Counted from the first letter of the stretch, positions 1 through 7,144 are shown. The stretch: DNA of 15,640 nucleotides from Trueperaceae bacterium (GCA_029210865.1 JARGGE010000019.1:1-15640), one strand, 5' to 3'. Notes: generated by a model from the letters alone, not told the origin. Made by a program: numbers and translations.

Positions 1-22
1 CAAGACGGTCGGAGGCCGGTAA
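1..22 (+). CDS. rpsJ: 30S ribosomal protein S10, 3' end only (partial)
   Basis: Only the last six codons and a TAA stop (20-22) are visible, read in the frame starting at base 2; they encode KTVGGR. From memory, S10 proteins of Thermus and relatives end in a very similar IKTVGG(G)R tail, and rpsJ is the normal gene just upstream of rplC. The identification therefore rests on a short tail plus position. The Shine-Dalgarno sequence of rplC (GGAGG, 11-15) lies inside this coding end. Confidence 0.72.
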
Positions 23-24
23 AG

Positions 25-645
25 GTGAAAGGCATCCTGGGCACGAAGGTAGGGATGACGCAAGTCTGGCGTGGCGACAAGCTGGTCCCCGTGACCGTCG
101 TCCTCGCCGGTCCCTGCCCCGTCGTGCAGCGCAAGACCCCCGATCGCGACGGCTACTCCGCCGTCCAGCTGGGTTGGGTCGAGAAGACCGCCAAGGCGGC
201 CATCCGTCCCGAGGTGGGCCACGCCAAGAAGGCCGGCGTCGCGCCCCACCGCCATCTGGTGGAGTTCCGCGACTACGCCCCCGAGGGCGAAGCCGTCACG
301 GTCGAGATCTTCGCTGCAGGCGAGACGGTGGACGTCACCGGCACCAGCAAGGGTCGCGGCACCACCGGCGTCATGAAGCGCTGGAACTTCTCCGGCATGC
401 CGGCGAGCCACGGCGTCAAGAAGAAGCACCGGTCCCCGGGCTCGATCGGCCAGCGCAAGTCGCCCGGTCGCGTCTACAAAGGCAAGCGCATGTCGGGCCA
501 GTACGGCTCCGAGCGCGTCACCATCGTCGGCCTCGAGGTCGTCGAGGTCCGAGCCGACGACGGCGTCCTGCTGATCAAAGGGGCCGTCCCCGGCCCCAAT
601 GGCGGCCTGGTCATCGTCAAGGATTCGCAGAGGAAGGTGAGCTGA
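25..645 (+). CDS. rplC: 50S ribosomal protein L3
   Basis: L3 is an early-assembly 23S rRNA-binding protein whose central loop reaches towards the peptidyl transferase centre. The 206-residue product opens with MKGILGTKVGMTQVW. The central extension, about residues 119-163, carries PASHG, HRSPGSIGQRKSPGRV and KGKRMSGQYGSERVT, the L3 signature. The length is normal for bacteria. The start is GTG, preceded by GGAGG at 11-15 with a 9-nt spacer. The stop TGA overlaps the rplD ATG by one base, which suggests coupled translation of the L3/L4 pair. Confidence 0.97.
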   Translation: MKGILGTKVGMTQVWRGDKLVPVTVVLAGPCPVVQRKTPDRDGYSAVQLGWVEKTAKAAIRPEVGHAKKAGVAPHRHLVEFRDYAPEGEAVTVEIFAAGETVDVTGTSKGRGTTGVMKRWNFSGMPASHGVKKKHRSPGSIGQRKSPGRVYKGKRMSGQYGSERVTIVGLEVVEVRADDGVLLIKGAVPGPNGGLVIVKDSQRKVS

Positions 646-1241
646 TGGCGGTCACGGTCGACGTCATCGGGAGTGGCCGCAAGGTCGTGCTCGACCTGCC
701 CGAGCCCAAGGAAGCCGTCCTCCACGAGGTCGTCGCTTGGCAGCTCAGCAAGCGTCGGCGCGGGACCGCAGCGACCAAGACCCGCGCAGAGGTCACGGGC
801 AGCACGGCCAAGATCTACCCCCAGAAGGGGACCGGCCGCGCCCGTCACGGAAGCCGCAAGGCACCGATCTTCGTCGGCGGCAGCAAGGCCTTCGGCCCGC
901 AGCCGCGCGATTACGCCTACACCCTCCCCAAGCGCGTCCGTCGCCTCGGCCTCGAGATGGCCATCGCGGCGCGCGCGCAGGACGGCAAGCTGACGCTGGT
1001 CGAGGCCTTCGACGTCCAGGACGGTCGGACCAAGGAGTTCGTCGCCTGGGCCCGGGGCCACGGGTTCGACGGCAGCGAGCGCGTGCTGCTCGTCACCGAT
1101 GACGACCTCGTGCGTCGCGCCGCCCGCAACCTGCCGTGGGTCACGGCGCTGCCGTCGCGCGGCCTCAACGTCTACGACGTGTTGCGCCACGAGTGCCTGA
1201 TCGCCGACGCGGCGATCTTCGGCGAGGAGGCGGAAGCATGA
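645..1241 (+). CDS. rplD: 50S ribosomal protein L4
   Basis: L4 binds 23S rRNA domain I, and its long loop lines the peptide exit tunnel opposite L22. The 198-residue protein has the tunnel loop at about residues 55-90, with PQKGTGRARHGS, then GGSKAFGPQPRDY. The C-terminal globular part ends with the usual LNVYDVL segment. The start is the ATG in the TGATG junction with rplC; the reading frame stays open upstream, but that stretch overlaps rplC and does not resemble L4. In E. coli L4 represses its own operon; any such leader would lie upstream of this window. Confidence 0.96.
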   Translation: MAVTVDVIGSGRKVVLDLPEPKEAVLHEVVAWQLSKRRRGTAATKTRAEVTGSTAKIYPQKGTGRARHGSRKAPIFVGGSKAFGPQPRDYAYTLPKRVRRLGLEMAIAARAQDGKLTLVEAFDVQDGRTKEFVAWARGHGFDGSERVLLVTDDDLVRRAARNLPWVTALPSRGLNVYDVLRHECLIADAAIFGEEAEA

Positions 1242-1525
1242 GCCCGCACGACGTGCTCCTGCGCCCGGTCCTCTCCGAGAAGGCCGTCGGCAACATCGAG
1301 AACGGCACGTACGCCTTCTTCGTCCACCCCGACGCGAGCCGCACCCAGGTCAAGGACGCCGTGGAGCGCGTGTTCAACGTCGAGGTCGTCAAGGTGAACG
1401 TCGCCAACGTCCGCGGCAAGGAGAAGCGGCTCGGCAAGTACGCCGGTCGCACCGCAGCGCGCAAGAAGGCGCTCGTCACGCTCGCCGCCGGGCAACGCAT
1501 CCAACAGCTCGACGGACTGACCTGA
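1238..1525 (+). CDS. rplW: 50S ribosomal protein L23
   Basis: L23 sits at the tunnel exit, where trigger factor and SRP dock. The 95-residue product begins MSPHDVLLRPVLSEKA, the typical L23 opening, followed by the KVNVANVRGKEKRLGKYAGR loop region (about residues 52-71) and ends in a short strand. It lacks the long internal loop of some bacterial L23 proteins, so it is the compact form seen in Thermus. The ATG overlaps the rplD stop in an ATGA arrangement. Open sequence upstream in this frame lies inside rplD and is not part of L23. Confidence 0.95.
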   Translation: MSPHDVLLRPVLSEKAVGNIENGTYAFFVHPDASRTQVKDAVERVFNVEVVKVNVANVRGKEKRLGKYAGRTAARKKALVTLAAGQRIQQLDGLT

Positions 1526-1538
1526 GGGAGGGAGCACC

Positions 1539-2372
1539 ATGGCCACCAAGAAATACCGCCCGTACACGCCCTCCCGTCGCTTCATGACCACGTCGGACTT
1601 CGCCGACGTCACGAAGTCGACGCCGGAGAAGTCGCTGCTCGCCCCGCGTCCGCGCTCGGGCGGGCGCAACAACCGCGGCCGCATCACCTCGCGCTTCATC
1701 GGGGGCGGCCACAAGCGCCGGTACCGGATCGTGGACTTCGTGCGCCGCGACAAGGCGGGCGTGCCCGCCAAGGTCGCTGGGATCGAGTACGACCCCAACC
1801 GCAGCGCGCGGCTCGCGCTCCTGCACTACCTCGACGGCGAGAAACGCTACATCCTCGCCCCCGACAAGCTCGTCGTCGGCAGCCGCATCGTCGCGGGGCC
1901 CGACGCCGAGCCGATCGTCGGCAACGCGATGCCCTTGCGCTTCGTGCCGGTCGGCGCGGTCGTCCACGCGATCGAGCTCACGCCGGGCAAGGGCGCGCAG
2001 ATGGCACGCTCCGCCGGCACCGGCGTGCAGATCCAGGGCCGCGACGGCAACTACGTCACGCTGCGCCTGCCCTCGGGCGAGCTGCGCCGCGTGCACGGCG
2101 AGTGCTACGCGACCCTCGGCACCGTCGGGAACGCCGACCACAAGAACGTCGTGCTCGGCAAGGCCGGCCGCAAGCGCTGGCTCGGCCGCAAGCCGCACAA
2201 CCGCGGTCGCTCGATGAACCCCGTCGACCACCCCCACGGTGGTGGCGAGGGCCGCTCGTCCGGGGGCCGGCCGCCGGTCAGCCCGTGGGGCCAGAAGGCC
2301 AAGGGCTTCAAGACCCGCGACAAGAAGAAGGTCTCGAGCCGCTTCATCGTTCGCCGACGGAAGGAGAAGTGA
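1539..2372 (+). CDS. rplB: 50S ribosomal protein L2
   Basis: L2 is a primary 23S rRNA-binding protein needed for subunit association and peptidyl transferase activity. The 277-residue length is standard. The N-terminal half has RNNRGRITSRFIGGGHKRRY (about residues 43-62). The C-terminal signature NPVDHPHGGGEG lies at about residues 227-238 and includes the conserved histidine of the peptidyl transferase region (H231 or H233). The tail is Lys/Arg-rich. The ATG follows a strong GGAGGGAG ribosome-binding site (1527-1534), 13 nt after rplW, so it can initiate independently. Confidence 0.98.
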   Translation: MATKKYRPYTPSRRFMTTSDFADVTKSTPEKSLLAPRPRSGGRNNRGRITSRFIGGGHKRRYRIVDFVRRDKAGVPAKVAGIEYDPNRSARLALLHYLDGEKRYILAPDKLVVGSRIVAGPDAEPIVGNAMPLRFVPVGAVVHAIELTPGKGAQMARSAGTGVQIQGRDGNYVTLRLPSGELRRVHGECYATLGTVGNADHKNVVLGKAGRKRWLGRKPHNRGRSMNPVDHPHGGGEGRSSGGRPPVSPWGQKAKGFKTRDKKKVSSRFIVRRRKEK

Positions 2373-2376
2373 CCTG

Positions 2377-2640
2377 ATGGGACGCAGCCTCAAGAAGGGT
2401 CCGTTCATCGACGGCCACCTCCTCAAGAAGGTGGACGCCGCCAACGCCGCCAACGACCGCAAGGTCATCAAGACCTGGAGCCGCCGAAGCACGATCGTGC
2501 CCGAGATGGTGGGGCACACGATCGGGGTCTACAACGGCCGCCAGCACGTGCCGGTGTTCGTGCAGGAGAACATGGTCGGCCACAAGCTCGGCGAGTTCTC
2601 GCCCACCCGCAACTTCCGCGGGCACGGCGGGAAGGGTTGA
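2377..2640 (+). CDS. rpsS: 30S ribosomal protein S19
   Basis: S19 sits in the head of the 30S subunit with S13 and contacts the A-site finger and tRNA. The 87-residue product begins MGRSLKKGPFID and contains the family motifs WSRRSTIVPEMVGHTIGVYNG (central) and GEFSPTRNFRGHG (C-terminal). Its length is near the usual 87-93. The ATG at 2377 lies 4 nt past the rplB stop, after AAGGAGAAG. The frame is open further upstream, but only within rplB. Confidence 0.96.
   Translation: MGRSLKKGPFIDGHLLKKVDAANAANDRKVIKTWSRRSTIVPEMVGHTIGVYNGRQHVPVFVQENMVGHKLGEFSPTRNFRGHGGKG
2631..2636 (+). promoter_or_regulatory. Shine-Dalgarno sequence deciding the rplV start
   Basis: GAAGGG ends 6 nt before a GTG at 2643, a normal spacing. 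The alternative TTG at 2637 directly abuts this sequence with no spacer. This favours GTG 2643 as the L22 start. Confidence 0.6.
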
Positions 2641-2642
2641 TC

Positions 2643-2981
2643 GTGCCGGCCACCGCGAAACTCCGCATGCTGCGCTCGACCCCGCGCAAGACGCGCCTGG
2701 TCGCGGACCTCATCCGCGGCAAGAACGTCGCCGACGCCGAGTCGATCCTGAAGTTCACCGACCGCCGCGTCGCCGCGCCGCTCCTGAAGCTGCTGCAGAG
2801 CGCCAAGGCGAACGCCGTGAACAACCACGACCTGTTCGAGGACTCGCTGTTCGTCCAAGCGATCCAGGTCGGCGACGGCCCCACGCTCAAGCGCTACCTG
2901 CCGCGCGCCCGCGGGCGCGCCGACCTGCTGCGCAAGCGCACCAGCCACATCACCATCACCTTGGAGGAACGCCGTGGGTAA
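2643..2981 (+). CDS. rplV: 50S ribosomal protein L22
   Basis: L22 contacts all 23S rRNA domains, and its beta-hairpin lines the narrow part of the exit tunnel. From GTG 2643 the product is 112 residues. It has RMLRSTPRKTRLVADLIRGK near the N-terminus, SAKANAVNNHDL in the middle, and the tunnel hairpin KRYLPRARGRADLLRKRTSH at about residues 83-102. A TTG at 2637 would add two residues and overlap the rpsS stop, but its ribosome-binding spacing is poor. The 3' end overlaps rpsC by 8 nt. Confidence 0.93.
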   Translation: MPATAKLRMLRSTPRKTRLVADLIRGKNVADAESILKFTDRRVAAPLLKLLQSAKANAVNNHDLFEDSLFVQAIQVGDGPTLKRYLPRARGRADLLRKRTSHITITLEERRG

Positions 2982-3762
2982 CAAGATCAACCCCTTGGGC
3001 TTCCGCCTCGGTGTCAACAAGACGTCCTCCGCGCGCTGGTACGCCGGCCGCAAGACGTACCCGGCCCTGCTCCAGGAGGACGAGGCCATCCGCGCCGCGA
3101 TCACCGGGGACGTCGGCCGGGCCGGGATCTCCCGCATCGACATCGAGCGCGCCGCCCACAACGTCAACGTCACGATCTACACCGCGCGCCCTGGCGTCGT
3201 CATCGGCCGTGGCGGCGAGTCGATCAAGGCGCTCCGCGCCAAGCTCGACGGCGTCGTGCCGGGCACCGTGGCCGTCAACGTCCAGGAGATCGGCAACCCG
3301 AACATCAACGCCGCCCTGGTGGCGCAGCGGATCGCCGAGCAGCTCGAGCGCCGCTTCGCCTTCCGCCGCGCCATGAAGCAGGCCGTGCAGCGCACCATGG
3401 AATCGGGCGCCCGCGGCGTCAAGATCCGCTGCTCCGGTCGCCTCGGCGGCACCGAGCAGGCGCGCCCCGAGTGGTACGCCGACGGTCGCGTGCCGCTGCA
3501 GACGCTGCGCGCCGACATCGACTACGGCACCGCCGAGGCGAAGACGACCTACGGGATCATCGGCGTCAAGGCCTGGGTGTTCCACGGCGAGATCGTCGGC
3601 GATCGCACCCGCGGTCGCGCTGTCCTGCCGCGGCCGCGCGTCGAGGACGACAAGAAGAAGGGCCGCCGGCGGCCCGCCGGTCGCCGTCGCGACGCTCCGG
3701 GGGCGCCTGGCGCCAAGCCGGGTCCCGGTGGCGCGCGCGCCCGCGTGCGGAAGGATCGCTGA
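2974..3762 (+). CDS. rpsC: 30S ribosomal protein S3
   Basis: S3 forms part of the mRNA entry tunnel and contributes to ribosomal helicase activity. The 262-residue product begins MGNKINPLGFRLG. It has a KH domain with VVIGRGGESIKALRAKL at about residues 75-91. FRRAMKQAVQ follows, with R131, R132 and K135 matching the mRNA-unwinding residues described in E. coli. The C-terminal domain includes the GVKIRCSGRLGG segment. The last 40 or so residues are an Arg/Lys/Gly/Pro-rich tail, longer than in Thermus as I recall it. The start is GTG after GGAGG (2963-2967) inside rplV. Confidence 0.96.
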   Translation: MGNKINPLGFRLGVNKTSSARWYAGRKTYPALLQEDEAIRAAITGDVGRAGISRIDIERAAHNVNVTIYTARPGVVIGRGGESIKALRAKLDGVVPGTVAVNVQEIGNPNINAALVAQRIAEQLERRFAFRRAMKQAVQRTMESGARGVKIRCSGRLGGTEQARPEWYADGRVPLQTLRADIDYGTAEAKTTYGIIGVKAWVFHGEIVGDRTRGRAVLPRPRVEDDKKKGRRRPAGRRRDAPGAPGAKPGPGGARARVRKDR

Positions 3763-3765
3763 GCC

Positions 3766-4191
3766 ATGCTGCTGCCCAAACGCGTCAAGTACCGCAAGCA
3801 GATGCGCGGTCGGATGACCGGCGACACCAAGGGTGGCGACTACGTCGCCTTCGGTGACTACGGTCTGGTGGCGATGGAGCCCGCCTGGATCAAGTCGAAC
3901 CAGATCGAGGCCTGCCGCATCACCATGAGCCGCTACTTCCGCCGCGGGGGGAAGATCTACATCCGCATCTTCCCGGACAAGCCCGTCACCAAGAAGCCGC
4001 AGGAAGTCCGGATGGGGAAGGGCAAGGGGGCCGTCGAGTACTGGGTCTCCGTCGTCAAGCCCGGCCGCATCCTCTTCGAGGTCGCCAACGTGACCGAGGA
4101 GCAGGCCAAGGAGGCCTTCCGGCTCGCGGCCCACAAGCTGCCCATCGAAGTCAAGATGGTCAAGCGCGAGGTCTACGATGAAGCCCAATGA
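3766..4191 (+). CDS. rplP: 50S ribosomal protein L16
   Basis: L16 is a late-assembling protein that organises the A-site region of the large subunit. The 141-residue product begins MLLPKRVKYRKQMRGRM. It contains the RMGKGKGAVEYW motif at about residues 82-93, where R82 corresponds to the arginine hydroxylated in E. coli L16, then VKPGRILFE, and ends in YDEAQ like the Thermus protein. The ATG is 3 nt past the rpsC stop. The 3' end overlaps rpmC by 14 nt. Confidence 0.97.
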   Translation: MLLPKRVKYRKQMRGRMTGDTKGGDYVAFGDYGLVAMEPAWIKSNQIEACRITMSRYFRRGGKIYIRIFPDKPVTKKPQEVRMGKGKGAVEYWVSVVKPGRILFEVANVTEEQAKEAFRLAAHKLPIEVKMVKREVYDEAQ

Positions 4192-4372
4192 GGCGCGCAA
4201 CCTGAACGCCGAGGAGATCGCCGAAGCGGTCGGCGAGCGGCGCGAGGAGCTGCTCGACCTCCGCTTCCAGGCGGCGGTCGGTCAGTCGACCAACCCGCGG
4301 CGCATCCGCACCGCCAAGCGTGAGATCGCGCGCCTGCTGACCGTGGCCCGCGAGAAGGAGCAGAGCAAGTGA
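4178..4372 (+). CDS. rpmC: 50S ribosomal protein L29
   Basis: L29 is a small helical hairpin next to L23 at the tunnel exit. The 64-residue product has the family pattern LRFQAAVGQSTNPRRIRTAKR (about residues 28-48) between two charged helices. GAGGT at 4168-4172 gives a 5-nt spacer to this ATG, even though both lie inside rplP. The 14-nt overlap with rplP and the GTGA overlap with rpsQ make it tightly embedded between its neighbours. Confidence 0.94.
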   Translation: MKPNEARNLNAEEIAEAVGERREELLDLRFQAAVGQSTNPRRIRTAKREIARLLTVAREKEQSK

Positions 4373-4614
4373 AGAAGGTCCTGCAAGGCCGCGTCACCTC
4401 CGACAAGGCCGACAAGACCGTCACCGTGCACGTCGAGCGGCGCTTCAAGCACCCGCTCTACGGCAAGGTCGTCACGGTCTCCAAGAAGTACCTCGCGCAC
4501 GACGAGACGAACCAGTACGGGATCGGCGACGTCGTCGAGATCACCACCGCGCGGCCGATGAGCAAGCGCAAGCGCTTCATCGTGACGCGTCTCGTCGAGA
4601 AGGCGCGGGCCTGA
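4369..4614 (+). CDS. rpsQ: 30S ribosomal protein S17
   Basis: S17 is a primary 16S rRNA-binding protein of the 30S body. The 81-residue OB-fold protein contains GRVTSDKADKTVTVHVERRFKHP split across its first strands, then KKYLAHDE and the GDVVEI segment. It lacks the long C-terminal extension I recall in Thermus S17 and matches the general bacterial length. The start is GTG in a GTGA overlap with the rpmC stop, with AAGGAG at 4355-4360 and an 8-nt spacer. Confidence 0.95.
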   Translation: MKKVLQGRVTSDKADKTVTVHVERRFKHPLYGKVVTVSKKYLAHDETNQYGIGDVVEITTARPMSKRKRFIVTRLVEKARA

Positions 4615-4618
4615 CACC

Positions 4619-4987
4619 ATGATCCAGCAGGAGACCTGGCTCGACGTGGCCGACAACTCCGGCGCTCGCCGGATCCAGTGCATCCGCGTGCTCGGCACCG
4701 GCCAGCAGTGGGTGGGCGGCGTCGGCGACATCATCGTCGCCGCGGTCAAGGACGCGATCCCGCACGCCGCCGTCAAGAAGGGCGACGTGGTCAAGGCGGT
4801 CATCGTCCGGACCAAGAAGGAGATCAACCGCGCCGACGGGTCGTCGATCCGCTTCGACACCAACGCCGCGGTCCTGATCAACAACCAGAACGAGCCACGC
4901 GGCACGCGCGTGTTCGGTCCCGTGGCGCGCGAACTGCGCGACAAGCGCTTCATGCGCATCGTGTCGCTGGCGCCGGAGGTGCTGTGA
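4619..4987 (+). CDS. rplN: 50S ribosomal protein L14
   Basis: L14 lies at the subunit interface, forming a bridge to 16S rRNA and the docking site of the silencing factor RsfS. The 122-residue length is exactly the family norm. Diagnostic segments are DNSGARRIQCIRVLG at about residues 12-26, KKGDVVKAVIVRTKKE in the middle, RFDTNAAVLIN, and GTRVFGPVARELR towards the end. The ATG is 4 nt after the rpsQ stop with no strong Shine-Dalgarno at good spacing, so it probably depends on reinitiation. The stop overlaps the rplX ATG (TGATG). Confidence 0.97.
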   Translation: MIQQETWLDVADNSGARRIQCIRVLGTGQQWVGGVGDIIVAAVKDAIPHAAVKKGDVVKAVIVRTKKEINRADGSSIRFDTNAAVLINNQNEPRGTRVFGPVARELRDKRFMRIVSLAPEVL

Positions 4988-5322
4988 TGGCGCAGGAGCA
5001 GATCAAGCTCCGGCTCAAGAAGGGCGACCAGGTGCGCGTCGTGTCCGGCAAGCACAAGGGCGCCGAGGGCGAACTGCTGCGCGTCGACCACGCCAAGCAG
5101 CGCGTCTTCATCAAGAACGTCAACGTGATCAAGAAGGCCCAGAAGCCGACGCAGGAGAACCCGCGCGGCGGCTTCAAGGAGCAGGAGGCGCCCATCCACG
5201 CCAGCAACGTCCAGCTCCTCGATCCCAGCACCGGCAAGCCGACCCGAATCGGGTCGAAGGTGCTCGAGGATGGCCGCAAGGTGCGCGTCGCCGTCAAGTC
5301 CGGCGCGGCGCTGGACGAGTGA
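4987..5322 (+). CDS. rplX: 50S ribosomal protein L24
   Basis: L24 is an assembly initiator for the large subunit. The 111-residue protein begins with a KOW motif, LKKGDQVRVVSGKHKGAEGE, at about residues 10-29. It continues with the NPRGGFKEQEAPIHASNVQL region, and a C-terminal segment containing GKPTRIGSK. The start chosen is the ATG in the TGATG overlap with rplN; open sequence upstream in this frame lies within rplN. The protein is of typical length and I see no unusual domain. Confidence 0.96.
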   Translation: MAQEQIKLRLKKGDQVRVVSGKHKGAEGELLRVDHAKQRVFIKNVNVIKKAQKPTQENPRGGFKEQEAPIHASNVQLLDPSTGKPTRIGSKVLEDGRKVRVAVKSGAALDE

Positions 5323-5324
5323 GG
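5321..5324 (+). promoter_or_regulatory. Shine-Dalgarno sequence deciding the rplE start
   Basis: GAGG lies 6 nt before ATG 5331. The upstream in-frame GTG at 5319 overlaps the rplX stop and has no good purine tract before it. ATG 5331 also gives a 182-residue L5, the length I recall for Thermus L5. Confidence 0.6.
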
Positions 5325-5330
5325 CAGGCG

Positions 5331-5879
5331 ATGCAGAAGGTCGAACTCCCCCTCAAGAAGCGCTACGCCGAGGCCATGCCGGCGATGCGCGAACGCCACG
5401 AGTACACCAACGTGATGGCGATGCCCCGGCTCGAGAAGATCGTCCTGAACATGGGCGTCGGCGAGGCGCGCGAAGACGCCAAGCTCCTCGAGAAGGCCAG
5501 CCGCGACCTGTCGCAGATCGCGCTGCAGCGGCCGATGGTCACCAAGGCGAAGAAGTCGGTCTCGAACTTCAAGATCCGCGCCGGCATGCCGGTCGGGCTC
5601 AAGGTCACGCTGCGCGGCGAGCGCATGTGGGCCTTCCTCGACAAGCTGATCAACGTCACCCTCCCGCGCGTGCGCGACTTCCGCGGCATCAACCCGAACG
5701 CCTTCGACGGGCGCGGCAACTACAGCCTCGGCCTGCGCGAGCAGCTGGTGTTCCCCGAGATCAGCTTCGACCAGGTCGACGCCACGCGCGGTCTGGACAT
5801 CACGATCGTGACGACGGCCAAGACGGACGAAGAGGCGAAGACCCTCCTCGAGCTGCTCGGCATGCCGTTCCGCAAGTAA
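5331..5879 (+). CDS. rplE: 50S ribosomal protein L5
   Basis: L5 is part of the 5S RNP in the central protuberance and touches P-site tRNA. From ATG 5331 the product is 182 residues. Conserved pieces include MPRLEKIVLNMGVGEA near residues 31-46, TKAKKSVSNFKIRAGMPVGL in the middle, PRVRDFRGINPNAFDGRGNY, and the C-terminal TDEEAKTLLELLGMPFRK, very like Thermus L5. In E. coli the S8 repressor site covers the start of this gene. I cannot see an equivalent structure here. Confidence 0.96.
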   Translation: MQKVELPLKKRYAEAMPAMRERHEYTNVMAMPRLEKIVLNMGVGEAREDAKLLEKASRDLSQIALQRPMVTKAKKSVSNFKIRAGMPVGLKVTLRGERMWAFLDKLINVTLPRVRDFRGINPNAFDGRGNYSLGLREQLVFPEISFDQVDATRGLDITIVTTAKTDEEAKTLLELLGMPFRK

Positions 5880-5889
5880 AGGAGCTTGG

Positions 5890-6075
5890 ATGGCCACGAA
5901 AGCCCACATCGCCAAGTCCGCCCGCACGCCGAAGTTCTCGGTGCGGACCGTCCGCCGCTGCAACCGCTGCGGTCGCGCCCGCAGCTACCTGCGCGACTTC
6001 GGCCTCTGCCGCATATGCGTCCGCGAGATGGCCCACAAGGGCTACCTGCCGGGCGTCACCAAAGCCTCCTGGTGA
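5890..6075 (+). CDS. rpsZ: 30S ribosomal protein S14, zinc-binding type Z
   Basis: S14 acts in late assembly of the 30S head. This is the short 61-residue zinc form (also called rpsN in many annotations). CNRC (residues 24-27) and CRIC (40-43) form a four-cysteine zinc site, followed by the conserved REMAHKGYLPGVTKASW end. Because it needs zinc, some bacteria carry a zinc-free paralogue elsewhere; none is in this window. AAAGGAG at 5878-5884 gives a 5-nt spacer to the ATG. It is followed by the largest gap inside the cluster. Confidence 0.96.
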   Translation: MATKAHIAKSARTPKFSVRTVRRCNRCGRARSYLRDFGLCRICVREMAHKGYLPGVTKASW

Positions 6076-6192
6076 GCGCCGGCGCCCGCAGCGACGGGCG
6101 CGACGTGCACGCTGGACCCCCAACCGAGACAGCATTGCCAGGGGACGAAGGTCGGGTCGCTTGACCCGAAACCGGTCCCGGAACGGAAACGA
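6076..6192 (+). other. Structured gap between rpsZ and rpsH
   Basis: This 117-nt non-coding stretch holds two inverted repeats. The first is a 7-bp stem, GCGCCCG (6082-6088) with CGGGCGC (6095-6101), and a 6-nt loop. The second is a 7-bp stem, TCGGGTC (6152-6158) with GACCCGA (6163-6169), and a GCTT loop 23 nt before the rpsH ATG. Neither is followed by a T-run, so they do not look like intrinsic terminators. GGAAC/GGAAA just before the ATG can serve as ribosome-binding site. The function is unknown; an untranslated leader controlling rpsH and downstream genes is one possibility. Confidence 0.5.
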
Positions 6193-6591
6193 ATGCAGAC
6201 AGACCCCATTGCCGACATGCTGACGCGCATCCGCAACGCGGTGGCCATCGCCAACGCGACCGTGGACGTGCCCGCCAGCAAGTTCAAGAAGGCGCTCGCG
6301 GATGTGCTCGTGCGCGAGGGCTACCTCAAGTCCATCGAAGAGGTCATCGACGCCAACGGTCACCCCGTGCTGCGCCTCGGCCTCAAGTACGGCCCGCGCC
6401 GGACGCCGGTGATCCACGAGATCAAGCGCGTCTCGAAGCCGGGCCGCCGAGCCTACGCCAAGGCGAAGCAGGTGCCCGTCGTCCGCGGCGGCCTCGGCGT
6501 CGCCATCGTCTCGACCCCCATGGGCTTGCTCGTCGACCGCGACGCTCGACGCAAGAACGTGGGCGGCGAGGTCGTCTGCGAGGTGTGGTGA
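6193..6591 (+). CDS. rpsH: 30S ribosomal protein S8
   Basis: S8 binds 16S rRNA helix 21 and represses the spc operon in E. coli. The 132-residue product begins MQTDPIADMLTRIRNA. It ends with the signature STPMGLLVDRDARRKNVGGE and a terminal CEVW. The length is normal for the family. Unlike its neighbours it is preceded by a 117-nt gap with two hairpins, so its translation cannot be coupled directly to rpsZ. Its stop overlaps the rplF ATG (TGATG). Confidence 0.96.
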   Translation: MQTDPIADMLTRIRNAVAIANATVDVPASKFKKALADVLVREGYLKSIEEVIDANGHPVLRLGLKYGPRRTPVIHEIKRVSKPGRRAYAKAKQVPVVRGGLGVAIVSTPMGLLVDRDARRKNVGGEVVCEVW

Positions 6592-7130
6592 TGAGCCGCA
6601 TCGGCCGCTCCCCCGTCAAGCTCCCGAAGGGCGTCGACCTGACCGTCCGCGAGGGGCATGTGACCGTCAAGGGGCCCAAGGGCACCCTCGAGGTCGTCAT
6701 CAGCTCGCGCCTGACCGTCACCGTCGAGAACGGCGAGGCCGTCGTGGCCCGCCCCAGCGACCACCGCAACGACCGGGCGCAGCACGGCCTGGCCCGCAGC
6801 CTGATCGCCAACGCGGTCACCGGCGTCAGCGAGGGCTTCAGCAAGAACCTCGAGATCCAGGGCGTCGGCTACCGGTGCGCGATGAAGGGCACGAACCTCG
6901 AGCTGGCGCTCGGGTTCTCGCACCCGGTCGTCATCGAGCCGCCCGCCGGCATCACCATCGTCGCCCCCGAGCCCACCAAGATCACCGTGTCCGGGATCGA
7001 CAAGCAGCTCGTGGGTCAGGTCGCCGCCAACATTCGCGCGGTCCGTTCGCCCGATAGCTACCACGGCAAGGGCGTCCGGTACCAAGGCGAGTTCGTCAAG
7101 CTCAAGCCCGGCAAGGCCGCGGCGCGCTGA
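6591..7130 (+). CDS. rplF: 50S ribosomal protein L6
   Basis: L6 lies near the sarcin-ricin loop and the factor-binding site. The 179-residue protein has two similar L6 domains, opens MSRIGRSPVKLPKGV, and contains RSLIANAVTGVSEGFSKNLE (about residues 69-88). It ends with the second-domain hallmark SGIDKQLVGQVAANIRAVR and a KGVRY(Q)GE segment. Three in-frame start codons occur in a row (GTG 6585, GTG 6588, ATG 6591). I chose ATG 6591 for its TGATG overlap with rpsH, its spacing from GAGGTG and the family's usual MSRIG start. Confidence 0.96.
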   Translation: MSRIGRSPVKLPKGVDLTVREGHVTVKGPKGTLEVVISSRLTVTVENGEAVVARPSDHRNDRAQHGLARSLIANAVTGVSEGFSKNLEIQGVGYRCAMKGTNLELALGFSHPVVIEPPAGITIVAPEPTKITVSGIDKQLVGQVAANIRAVRSPDSYHGKGVRYQGEFVKLKPGKAAAR

Positions 7131-7144
7131 TCGTAGGGGATGCG

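Noticed and set aside
2637..2642. TTG 2637 as the rplV start
   Set aside because: The purine tract GAAGGG touches it directly with no spacer, while GTG 2643 has a 6-nt spacer. The two added residues are not needed by the family pattern.
6082..6101. Hairpin after rpsZ as an intrinsic terminator
   Set aside because: No T-run follows, and the same set of genes continues on the same strand right after it.
5886..6164. Alternative-frame plus-strand open frame spanning rpsZ and the gap
   Set aside because: It overlaps the certain zinc-type S14 in another frame and its product is Arg/His/Pro-rich with no family resemblance.
6161..6192. TTGACC at 6161-6166 as a -35 box of an internal rpsH promoter
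   Set aside because: No TATAAT-like sequence lies about 17 nt further on, and the space before the ATG at 6193 is too small. The TTGACC is part of the second hairpin.
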